Origin: a virus
Virus record (IMG/VR): IMGVR_UViG_3300041409_000414
Span: 1-30,680 of that record
Reading direction: 5' to 3' (one strand)
Length of the DNA: 30,680 nt
The notes beneath the pieces are model-generated. The model saw nothing but the letters and a program-made list of their open reading frames with translations, searched no databases and was not told where the DNA came from. Below, piece after piece: positions 22,998 through 29,590 of this stretch. The translations under genes and the position numbers were made by a program. Each line of letters begins with the position of its first letter. Positions within the stretch are counted from its first letter, which is position 1.

Positions 22998-23010
22998 TGG
23001 CCCGTCCACG

Positions 23011-23047
23011 TTCGTTGTGTGTACGAAATCGGACCTACAGAACATTG
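23011..23047. promoter_or_regulatory. Possible operator upstream of the HTH gene
   Basis: TTCGT-N7-ACGAA (23011-23027) is a short inverted repeat just upstream of the HTH gene. It is followed by CTACAGAACATTG (23035-23047), which matches 11 of 13 bases of the reverse complement of the palindrome at 28549-28561. This may be an operator or promoter region; it is short and untested. Confidence 0.3.
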
Positions 23048-23075
23048 GAGCATTCGATAAGGACGCACCCCCCAG

Positions 23076-23945
23076 CTATTTCGGGAGAGGGTGCGTCTGG
23101 ACCTGCCAGACCTCGCCCTTGCGCTTGATAGCCGTCCTGATCGAGCTCTCCCATCGCCACTCTCGCGGCGCAGGCTCCTCGAGACTGTTCCACGCTGCCT
23201 CTATAAATTCAGCGAAGGCTCCTTGCGCAGTCGGCTTCTCCCCGACCAACCAAATCCATGTATCTCCAAGCCGGGAGACAAATTCAACGCGCCAAGCGTT
23301 CTGTGCATCCTCCGCGTTCTTCACCTCTTGCGAGAGCGTCAAGTGAAGCTCGGTCACTTCTGCTTTCGCTGAAGGGAGATGCTGGTCCAGTTCTTCGAGC
23401 AGCTCGGCGACGCGCATCGACGCGCGTAGACCGGAAAAGTCGGGCTCTAGCATTTTGTTGTGGGCAACTCGTAGAGACGCCAACTTAGCGACGTGCGCTA
23501 TATCGGTGGCATACTCAGCCGCGACGCCAGCGAATTTGTCGAGGTTGCGCATACGCTCACTTGCGGCGCTCAAGGGCGACCGGATTGTCTTTGCCACGGC
23601 CTCTGCTTTGCGCTGCTCGCTGCACGCGCGAGATAGTGCATAAACGGTGGAGCGGCGAGCGATCTCATAGGGACAGTGATCGCCGAAAGCCTGCGCGTCC
23701 CGCACTTTCATTATACGGTTGCGGCCGCGGACCTTCCCCTGAATTAGGCCAGTGACGAAGTCGTCGATTGGGATTGGCTTCTTCGGCTCCTGCCAAGCGA
23801 TCCAGTCCGGTGGCGGAGCTGGAATATAATCTGGTGGCGCGACCTTCGACCCCCAAAGCCTCCGTTCGATCCTGCTGAGAGACCATCGCATCTTGCGATC
23901 GCCGAATGTCGCTGGTGCTTCGCTCCCGAGATGCACCATGTTCAT
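23076..23945 (-). CDS. Hypothetical protein coupled to the integrase
   Basis: 290 aa from the ATG at 23945, which overlaps the integrase stop (ATGA); an ATG two codons on is an alternative. The N terminus has a Pro/Trp-rich segment (PDYIPAPPPDWIAWQEPKKPIPIDDFV). The centre is helical and charged (SEQRKAEAVAKTIRSPLSAASERMRNLDKFAGVAAEYATDIAHVAKLASLRVAHNKML), and the C-terminal part reads as alpha/beta (NAWRVEFVSRLGDTWIWLVGEKP). No motif or membrane segment is recognised. As the gene directly behind int it may be a cargo or regulatory gene of the element; function unknown. Confidence 0.65.
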   Translation of the reverse strand: MNMVHLGSEAPATFGDRKMRWSLSRIERRLWGSKVAPPDYIPAPPPDWIAWQEPKKPIPIDDFVTGLIQGKVRGRNRIMKVRDAQAFGDHCPYEIARRSTVYALSRACSEQRKAEAVAKTIRSPLSAASERMRNLDKFAGVAAEYATDIAHVAKLASLRVAHNKMLEPDFSGLRASMRVAELLEELDQHLPSAKAEVTELHLTLSQEVKNAEDAQNAWRVEFVSRLGDTWIWLVGEKPTAQGAFAEFIEAAWNSLEEPAPREWRWESSIRTAIKRKGEVWQVQTHPLPK

Positions 23946-25306
23946 GCTCTCAACTGAACCACGCGGCCGAGCCCTCGGAGATCGTCGAGATAGTCGGCCC
24001 ACCATTGAGACAGTCGGCGTCGCTGCTCGTGGTACGCCGCATCGTTGTACGTGCCGCGCACAGCATCCTCATCCATATGGTTCAACGCGGTTTCAATGAC
24101 GTCGGCGCGCGCGGCGTGGGCTTCGTTCGCCAACGTGGAGAACGCGCTGCGGAAGCCGTGACCTACGTGGTCGCTGTTCGCGTAGCCGAGCCGGCGCAGC
24201 GCCGAATTCATCGCGCTTTCCGATAGCGTGCGATAGCGGGAGCGCTTGACCGGCTGCCCATCCTTTCCGACCGTGCGGCGCGGTTGCTGGCAGGGGAAAA
24301 GGAAATCAGCGCCGGCAGCCGCGCGCTCGGCATCTGCCGTCCATCCGGTCAGTTGTCGAAGCTCCTCCAGCAACGCCACTGCTTGCCTGCTGAGGTAAAC
24401 CGTGTGGCTCTTGCGCATCTTCATGAGGGAAGGTGGCAATGTGATAACCGGCTCCTCGCCGTCGGCGTCGACCCAAGACCAGCGCAGCCGCCGCAGTTCG
24501 CCTGGCCGAAGTCCGGTCAGCGTGAGCAATTCGAGTGCGATGCGGGTTTGCGCAGCGCCGTGGTAGCCGCGCACGTCGCGGAGGAGCTTTCCAAACCGGC
24601 GCGCGGCGTCCCCGTCGCGGTCACCTTCGCGCGCATCCGTGACGCTGGCGTGGTGCTGTACGGCCTTGGCACCCCTAATCGCAATGTCGCCGTTTCTGGT
24701 ATCGCCTAGCGGGTTGATCGGGATGGCGCCGCGCCGGGCCGCACGGGCAAGCACGCGGCTGACGGTCGCGCGGCAGCGGTGGGCTGTGTCACGTTGGCCG
24801 CGGGCGCCTATGCGGTCGAGCGCGTCAACAATCTGCGCTGTCGTCAACGTGCGCGCGTCCAGCTTGCCGAGCTGGGGCCTAACCAGCGATAGCAACCATT
24901 CCAGTTTTCCGAGTGTCTCTGGGGACCGCCTGCGCTGATCTTTGGGCGCGTCCAGTCCGCCGGTGAGGCTGCGTTGATCTTCGAGCCAATCCTTAGCGAT
25001 GCGGTCGAATGTCGTCAGATGCGCTACGGTCGCGGCGTGCTTATCCGCCTTCCGTTTTTCAGATGGATCGATCCCTGCCGCCAGGATCCGCTTGTTTGCG
25101 TCGCGCGCGTCGCGCGCGGCCGCGAGGCTGACGTGCGGATAGACGCCCAAAGCGATTGTCTTTTGCTTGCCGCCGAAGCGGTACGCCTGCCGCCAGAGCC
25201 GCGATCCTGCCGTCTCAACGAGCAAATAGAGGCCGCCGCCATCGCTCGATTTGTATGGCTTTTCAGCTTTCTTGGCAGCTCGACAGACTACGTCCGTCAA
25301 CGCCAT
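23942..25306 (-). CDS. int: P4-type tyrosine integrase
   Basis: 454 aa, slightly longer than the family's ~400-430. The N-terminal DUF4102 arm-binding domain (YKSSDGGGLYLLVETAGSRLWRQAYRFGGKQKTIALGVYPHVSLAAAR) occupies residues ~18-90. A SAM-like core-binding domain follows (~100-200), then the catalytic domain with Arg267 (TGLRPGELR), His383 and Arg386 (GHGFR), His410 and Tyr420 (RGTYNDAAYHEQRRRLSQWWADYL). All key residues are present, so it should be active. It catalyses site-specific insertion and excision. It reads into the element from the right, with the likely attachment region in the 422 bp upstream. Such integrases usually target tRNA genes. Confidence 0.93.
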   Translation of the reverse strand: MALTDVVCRAAKKAEKPYKSSDGGGLYLLVETAGSRLWRQAYRFGGKQKTIALGVYPHVSLAAARDARDANKRILAAGIDPSEKRKADKHAATVAHLTTFDRIAKDWLEDQRSLTGGLDAPKDQRRRSPETLGKLEWLLSLVRPQLGKLDARTLTTAQIVDALDRIGARGQRDTAHRCRATVSRVLARAARRGAIPINPLGDTRNGDIAIRGAKAVQHHASVTDAREGDRDGDAARRFGKLLRDVRGYHGAAQTRIALELLTLTGLRPGELRRLRWSWVDADGEEPVITLPPSLMKMRKSHTVYLSRQAVALLEELRQLTGWTADAERAAAGADFLFPCQQPRRTVGKDGQPVKRSRYRTLSESAMNSALRRLGYANSDHVGHGFRSAFSTLANEAHAARADVIETALNHMDEDAVRGTYNDAAYHEQRRRLSQWWADYLDDLRGLGRVVQLRA

Positions 25307-25372
25307 CTGACTGTCTCCCTGTTTTTGCTTTTCCCGAACCGTTGTTGGTACCGCTTCAGCCGGGTCTCGGTC

Positions 25373-25392
25373 ATACCAACGGAGATACCAAC
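25373..25392. repeat. Paired ATACCAAC repeat upstream of int
   Basis: ATACCAAC-GGAG-ATACCAAC: two 8-bp copies 12 bases apart. The same spacing and the CCAAC core appear in the iteron array at 20773-20882 when read on the minus strand. An inverted single copy, GTTGGTAC, lies at 25344-25351. These may be integrase arm sites or binding sites for a shared regulator. Confidence 0.75.
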
Positions 25393-25403
25393 AAAAAACG
25401 CGA

Positions 25404-25425
25404 TGGCGGGCGAAGGGGAGCGAAC
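25404..25425 (-). other. Attachment-core candidate resembling a tRNA-Gly 3' end
   Basis: On the minus strand this reads GTTCGCTCCCC followed by TTCGCCCGCCA. The usual alphaproteobacterial tRNA-Gly(GCC) 3' end is GTTCGAATCCC followed by TTCGCCCGCTCCA (from memory); CCCTTCGCCCGC is shared exactly. It lies about 100 bases upstream of int, where P4-type integrases have their attachment core. No tRNA body precedes it, so it is at most a core or remnant. Confidence 0.35.
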
Positions 25426-25582
25426 ACTGACGAAGGAAAAACGTCTATATTTCAGCGACTTTTGTCACTCAAACGGAGACTAGCGAAAGCTGGTGAATAG
25501 TCAAATGGTGCCGGTTGAGAGGACCGCTAAACGTACATAACCTATTGATAAGTATGGTATATTCTCCGAATAACTCGGCGTG

Positions 25583-25602
25583 ATACCAACCCAAATACCA
25601 AC
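25583..25602. repeat. Second paired ATACCAAC repeat
   Basis: ATACCAAC-CCAA-ATACCAAC, with the same length and 12-base period as the pair at 25373-25392, about 210 bases away and in the same direction. The region between the two pairs is lower in GC than its surroundings and has no gene. The two pairs lie on either side of the attachment-core candidate. Confidence 0.75.
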
Positions 25603-25728
25603 AGCGCGCGAAGGCGGGCGGAGTTTTGCCGGGAAAACGAAAGCATTCTAGGGCATACCTGCTTTTGATCAATTGCGCCGCGCCCAAAAGTTGCAGCATC
25701 ATCCGGGCAGGTCGGGGGGATTGCAAAC

Positions 25729-27186
25729 ATGGCTGGCGCTGATTGGACAACGAGACGCGTGAGCGTCGCGAGCCTTCATCTTGATCCGAAGAATCCGCGC
25801 TTGGGGCGCGAGACGCTGGCGCAGGCGCCACGTGAAATCATTCAGTACCTTTTTGAGCACGATAAGGCCCTAGAAGTGGCCGAAAGCATCGCGACCCGAG
25901 GCTTCTTTCCCAACGAACCTCTTTTGGCCGTCAGCGAAAACGACCGTCTAGTCGTCGTCGAAGGCAACCGGCGGCTGGCAGCGCTCAAAGCATTGCGAGA
26001 ACCCGGGCTCCTCGATGGGGCACAGCAGCGCCAGATCGAAAAGATCGCCCGGAAAATCATAGACCCTCAATCGCTAGCCTCCGTACCTGTAACTATCGCG
26101 CCCGATCGCCGTGCCACCGATCGGCAGATCGCTGGCCGGCATATCGGAACGCCGGTGCTCGCTTGGCAGGCTGAGAACAGAGCAAGCTTCATTCTCGAAA
26201 AGTTAACCGAGGGGTACGATAACGACGAATTACGCGATGAACTCGGGTTTTCAATCGCTGACATCCAGAGCGCGCGACAGACCAGAGCAATTGCCGACAT
26301 GGCCAGGTCGCTGCCGCTGCCGGAGGAGATCAAGGCCAAGCTGGACAGCCCGCGGGCGAAAATCTTCACAACGCTCGGCAGAGTGATCGACAGTTCCGTC
26401 GGACGCCAACATTTGCATGTCGAGAAGGACGGCGATCACGGCATTCGGATCACAACCGCGAAGCCAGAATTCGTCAAAGCCTTCAGCAAGCTTGTTTCGG
26501 ACGTCGCGCTAGGCACACAATCGTCCCGCACCCTGAATACAAGTGAAGATATCGAAAACTACTTCAAGAGTTGGAAGCCAAGCGAGAGGCCGGCGAAGAA
26601 GAAGGCCACATTTGTTCCCGCCGACATCATCGAAGGGAAGTCGGTCGCATCGCCGGCCAAAGCGGCCCCGGCGCGCCCTGCAGCGAAGAAAGCGAAATCG
26701 GTCTCAACAACCGTGTTGCCTCGCGACTTCAAGGTTCGGCATGGGTCAGAGCGCCTTGTCGACATCCGGTCCGAACTTGTGCGCTTGAAGCGCAGCGAAT
26801 TTCCGAATGCTGGCGCCGTGCTGATGCGTGTCTTCTTTGAGCTTGCCGTAACCAGCTATCTCGACAGAACGGGGCAGATGAAGTCGTTGATCGAAAGGCT
26901 CGGCGGCAAGGGCAAGTTGCCTTACGGCGTACCGCAGATGAAGCAAATGGCTCCAGCGATCACCAAGATCGCGAAGGAAAAGCTGGACGCATCGGACGCA
27001 AACAAGGTGGAGAAGGCGCTGCGCTACGACGCAGCCGCGCCATTCTCCTTGAGTGAACTTCACGCGTTCATTCATCAGTCGGGGGACTTGCCTAGCGAAC
27101 GCGATATCTGGCAATTCTGGTTGCGAACCGAACCACTATTCCGGTTGATGTTAGAAGCCGATGACGAAGAAGATCTAGGCAAATGA
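25729..27186 (+). CDS. ParB-like domain protein coupled to a DNA methyltransferase
   Basis: 485 aa, ribosome site GGGGGA upstream. The N-terminal ParB/sulfiredoxin-like domain (about 8-110) has RRVSVASLHLDPKNPRLG, VAESIATRGFFPNEPLLAV and the signature VVVEGNRRLAALKAL (GNRR at 79-82, in place of the GERR/GHRR of classical ParB). A helical DNA-binding-like region follows (about 150-215: YDNDELRDELGFSIADIQSAR). Then come a Lys/Ala-rich linker (~290-330) and a C-terminal helical domain (ELVRLKRSEFPNAGAVLMRVFFELAVTSYL, HAFIHQSGDLPSERDIWQFW) that I do not recognise. There is no ParA and no parS, so plasmid partition is unlikely. Its stop overlaps the Dam gene (ATGA), suggesting the pair works together, for instance in modification or defence. 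Confidence 0.75.
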   Translation: MAGADWTTRRVSVASLHLDPKNPRLGRETLAQAPREIIQYLFEHDKALEVAESIATRGFFPNEPLLAVSENDRLVVVEGNRRLAALKALREPGLLDGAQQRQIEKIARKIIDPQSLASVPVTIAPDRRATDRQIAGRHIGTPVLAWQAENRASFILEKLTEGYDNDELRDELGFSIADIQSARQTRAIADMARSLPLPEEIKAKLDSPRAKIFTTLGRVIDSSVGRQHLHVEKDGDHGIRITTAKPEFVKAFSKLVSDVALGTQSSRTLNTSEDIENYFKSWKPSERPAKKKATFVPADIIEGKSVASPAKAAPARPAAKKAKSVSTTVLPRDFKVRHGSERLVDIRSELVRLKRSEFPNAGAVLMRVFFELAVTSYLDRTGQMKSLIERLGGKGKLPYGVPQMKQMAPAITKIAKEKLDASDANKVEKALRYDAAAPFSLSELHAFIHQSGDLPSERDIWQFWLRTEPLFRLMLEADDEEDLGK

Positions 27187-28043
27187 GCCAAGCGAGCCCA
27201 CTTCGATACCCCGGCGGCAAGGCGGCCATGGCCGGGCTTCTGGGCCAAATCCGCAAACTGAACGGCCTTGGTTCACACTCGGTTGCAGAGCCCTTCGCCG
27301 GCGGCGCCGGCGCGTCGCTCTCACTTCTTTTCCGAGAGGAAACGTCCGAAATCCACATCAACGACGCTGACGTGTCAATCTACGATTTCTGGTGGTCGCT
27401 GACGAACCGACCGGAGCAGTTCTCCAAGCTGTTGAAGAAAACGCGCGTTAGCATGGCTGAGTGGCGCCGCCAGCGCGACACCTATCGATCGAACGATGGC
27501 CGATTGTCTCGACTTACCCGCGGGTTTTCCGCCTTTTACCTAAATCGCTGCAATCGATCCGGCATCATCATGAACGGTGGACCAATCGGCGGCATAAATC
27601 AAACGGGCGATTGGTTGATCAATGCTCGCTTCAACAAGGAAGAACTTCACCGCCGCTGTCGAAAGATCGCAGAGTATCGCGACCGAATATTCGTCACCGA
27701 CAAAGACGGCATTGATTTCGTGAAAGGTCAGGACGCTTCGCGCACATTTTATTTCATCGACCCGCCCTATTTCGATAAGGGCAAAACGCTCTACCTCAAC
27801 GCCCTCGATAAGGAATACCATAAGCGTCTTGCGGATCAGCTGCGTTCAATGGTCAACGATGCTTGGGTGCTGACCTACGACGATTGCAGAGAGATCAGGC
27901 AACTCTATCGAGGATGGGCCACCATAAGGCCGTTCGGGTTGCGCTATGCGGCTTCCGAGAGACGCAGCGGCAGCGAAATCATGATCGTTCCGAAGTGGAT
28001 GAAGCTACCTCAGACGCAGAGCTCTGAAGCTATCGACTGGTGA
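27183..28043 (+). CDS. DNA adenine N6-methyltransferase, D12 (Dam) class
   Basis: 286 aa, close to Dam length. The SAM-binding motifs are present: PLRYPGGKAAM (6-16), VAEPFAGGAGASLSLLF (34-50), HINDADVSIYDFWWSL (58-73). The D12 signature FSAFYLNRCNRSGIIMNGGPIGG (115-137) and the catalytic DPPY (193-196) are complete. The enzyme should add a methyl group to the N6 of adenine in a short DNA site; the site cannot be read from sequence. There is no restriction endonuclease beside it. The 4-base overlap with the ParB-like gene implies coupled translation. It could act as cargo modifying DNA to avoid restriction, or as part of a ParB-Dam defence pair. Confidence 0.88.
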   Translation: MSQASPLRYPGGKAAMAGLLGQIRKLNGLGSHSVAEPFAGGAGASLSLLFREETSEIHINDADVSIYDFWWSLTNRPEQFSKLLKKTRVSMAEWRRQRDTYRSNDGRLSRLTRGFSAFYLNRCNRSGIIMNGGPIGGINQTGDWLINARFNKEELHRRCRKIAEYRDRIFVTDKDGIDFVKGQDASRTFYFIDPPYFDKGKTLYLNALDKEYHKRLADQLRSMVNDAWVLTYDDCREIRQLYRGWATIRPFGLRYAASERRSGSEIMIVPKWMKLPQTQSSEAIDW

Positions 28044-28065
28044 TGAAAACGGCCTGAAGGCAATT

Positions 28066-28091
28066 GGGGCGGCGGTTCTCACCGCCGCCCC
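28066..28091. terminator. Strong hairpin between convergent genes
   Basis: GGGGCGGCGGT-TCTC-ACCGCCGCCCC is a perfect 11-bp stem with a 4-base loop, 22 bases after the methyltransferase stop and ahead of a convergent gene. A T-rich run (CTCCTTTTCGTTTCTT) follows only at a distance on the + strand. It is probably a terminator, perhaps for both directions. Confidence 0.6.
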
Positions 28092-28126
28092 CCTGTTGGC
28101 TTGATCTCCTTTTCGTTTCTTGAAGT

Positions 28127-28453
28127 CTACTGCTCGCGGTGTTCGCTATACCGCTGCATCTGCTCGCGCGCGATTGCCGCGCAGCGATTGCCAAATTCGA
28201 CCGTATCGAAATCGGCCGTCGTGCTGTCGGCCGCCGCGGAAAGTCCAAAGGCAGCCTTTGCAATATGCGCATAGGCAAGTGTTGGCACCACATCGGCGAT
28301 GCTGCGGCCGGCCTCTCTACCGTAGACCTCCATCACGTGAGCATCTAGCTCGACTGCAACTGCGCTCCATGTTTCGACCATTTCCCTGAGTTCGCCTAGC
28401 AGCACATCGTCATGCTCTCCCCTAGGAAGGTTCAGTGGCTTTAGCTTATTCAT
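28127..28453 (-). CDS. Hypothetical small helical protein
   Basis: 108 aa from the ATG at 28453, which has AAGGA nine bases upstream; an earlier ATG seven codons before lacks a ribosome site. The product is acidic and helical (DDVLLGELREMVETWSAVAVELDAHVMEVYG, IADVVPTLAYAHIAKAAFGLSAAADS) with no motif I recognise. It lies between the methyltransferase and ASCH genes, downstream of the CTACGTT palindromes, which may regulate it. Confidence 0.6.
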   Translation of the reverse strand: MNKLKPLNLPRGEHDDVLLGELREMVETWSAVAVELDAHVMEVYGREAGRSIADVVPTLAYAHIAKAAFGLSAAADSTTADFDTVEFGNRCAAIAREQMQRYSEHREQ

Positions 28454-28525
28454 CGACGATTTCCTTACTTTCATTGACAGTGACTGCTTAGTGGAAGGCC
28501 TGCCGATGCCAAAGCAAAAAGCCTC

Positions 28526-28649
28526 CTACGATTTGAAGCTGTGGAATACTACGTTCTGTAGGCGCGCAGGTGATTGCGATGAACACCGCTGGCAATGACA
28601 AGCCAAATCCTTCGCTAATGATCTCAGCGCGAAGAACTACGTTATGTAG
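28526..28649. promoter_or_regulatory. Palindromic CTACGTT-type sites
   Basis: CTACGTTCTGTAG (28549-28561) and CTACGTTATGTAG (28637-28649) differ at a single base and are palindromes with CTAC/GTAG arms. A partial copy, CTACGATTTGAAG, lies at 28526-28538. They fill the gap between the ASCH gene and the small gene at 28127-28453, a good place for operators controlling the latter. The binding protein is unknown. Confidence 0.55.
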
Positions 28650-28661
28650 GTTAGAGTTATT

Positions 28662-29087
28662 CTAGAGACCTTCGGCCGCATCAGCTTCTGCGAAAGCGTT
28701 TTGCGGACCCGCATGATCGAGGATCAGCTCTAGCAAGTCCGAAGGCGCGGTCCGCAGCGAGAGCGCGCCCTTCCAACGGACGAAAGGTAGCGGCCGAGCG
28801 TTCGCGAGCACAAAGCCATAGCAGCCAGGGGCGTACCATTTGCTGGTGTGCGGCCGCACGCAGTCCACGAGCTCCACGACGCCGACGATACCGCCGAGCT
28901 GTCGCTCCGCTGGCAGATGCACTTCAAAGCGGCGCTCGATCTCCTCCGCAGTTACCGCGTCCGCCCTCAACGATGCGTGGACAAGCACAGGACCGCGATA
29001 GCGCGTCAGCCAGGTGCGGTTCTCGACGTCCTTAAAGCCCTGCACAATGAGAGAGGCCCAGGGCTGACGGATGGAGATGATCTTCAT
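28662..29087 (-). CDS. ASCH-domain protein
   Basis: 141 aa. The N-terminal pattern ISIRQPWASLIVQGFKDVENRTWLTRYRGPVLVHAS is the clear ASCH signature (RQPWA, G.KDVENR, RYRGP..VHAS). It is followed by GGIVGVVELVDCVRPHTSKWYAPGCYGFVLANARPLPFV, the second half of the beta-barrel. ASCH proteins are small PUA-like domains that bind RNA or modified nucleic acids; one member, E. coli YqfB, hydrolyses N4-acetylcytidine. They are frequent in phages and islands. Next to a DNA methyltransferase, reading or processing modified bases is possible. It sits between the two phage-like regions. Confidence 0.85.
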   Translation of the reverse strand: MKIISIRQPWASLIVQGFKDVENRTWLTRYRGPVLVHASLRADAVTAEEIERRFEVHLPAERQLGGIVGVVELVDCVRPHTSKWYAPGCYGFVLANARPLPFVRWKGALSLRTAPSDLLELILDHAGPQNAFAEADAAEGL

Positions 29088-29281
29088 TGCGCAATCAGAC
29101 TAACGGGAAGCCCTGGAAAGCCAACTGATAAACCGGCGGTTGTGCACAAAAACCCTCGAATTTCGACAACTTTAGACCGTCGTCGATAGGATATTACACG
29201 CATTGCTGAGGTTAAATTGGGTGCGGCGGGATCAGATGCTCACAATAGGAACATCGGGCGTCGGATACACGTCAATAATCT

Positions 29282-29590
29282 TTAGGAAAGCTCGTGCCTT
29301 GCAAAGCGCTCGATCTGATCCAGCAGCTGCGCCGCAGCCTCCTCCATCTCAAGCGCCATCAATTCGGCCTTCGCTGGATTTGCAAAACTCTCGGCCTTTA
29401 CCGATATGCTCTTCCGCAATTCTTCCAACAACTGAGCCCGGAGATCGTCGTTAGCCGATCGAAGAACGAACCCGACGGTGGTCGCAAAAATCACTTCACT
29501 GACCAGCTGACGCACCGCGAGACGGTCATAGCGGTCTTGCAAATTTTGGAGCGGGTCCGACGCCGTGCTCGCGGGGACGGCTGTCATCAT
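29282..29590 (-). CDS. Hypothetical helical protein downstream of the second tape measure
   Basis: 102 aa, starting inside the stop of the tape-measure gene (ATGA). A long helical section (LQNLQDRYDRLAVRQLVSEVIFATTVGFVLRSANDDLRAQLLEELRKSISVKAESF) and a C-terminal helix (MALEMEEAAAQLLDQIERFARHEL) suggest a bundle or coiled coil. In the first phage region the DNA circularisation gene stands in this place, so gene content differs right after the shared tape-measure end. Family not recognised. Confidence 0.6.
   Translation of the reverse strand: MMTAVPASTASDPLQNLQDRYDRLAVRQLVSEVIFATTVGFVLRSANDDLRAQLLEELRKSISVKAESFANPAKAELMALEMEEAAAQLLDQIERFARHELS

Noticed and set aside
25441-25480. CGGAGACTAGCG resembling CGGAAACTACTAGC just inside the tRNA-Leu border (1271-1284)
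   Set aside because: Only a partial match with mismatches and a gap; not enough to call a tandem attachment-site junction.
25545-25573. TTGATA with a TATATT or GAATAA box as a promoter for the ParB-like gene
   Set aside because: Spacing and -10 match are poor, and the region is AT-rich enough for such boxes to occur by chance.
25729-27186. The ParB-like protein as a plasmid partition protein
   Set aside because: No ParA gene and no parS-like inverted repeats are near, and the gene is coupled to a DNA methyltransferase.
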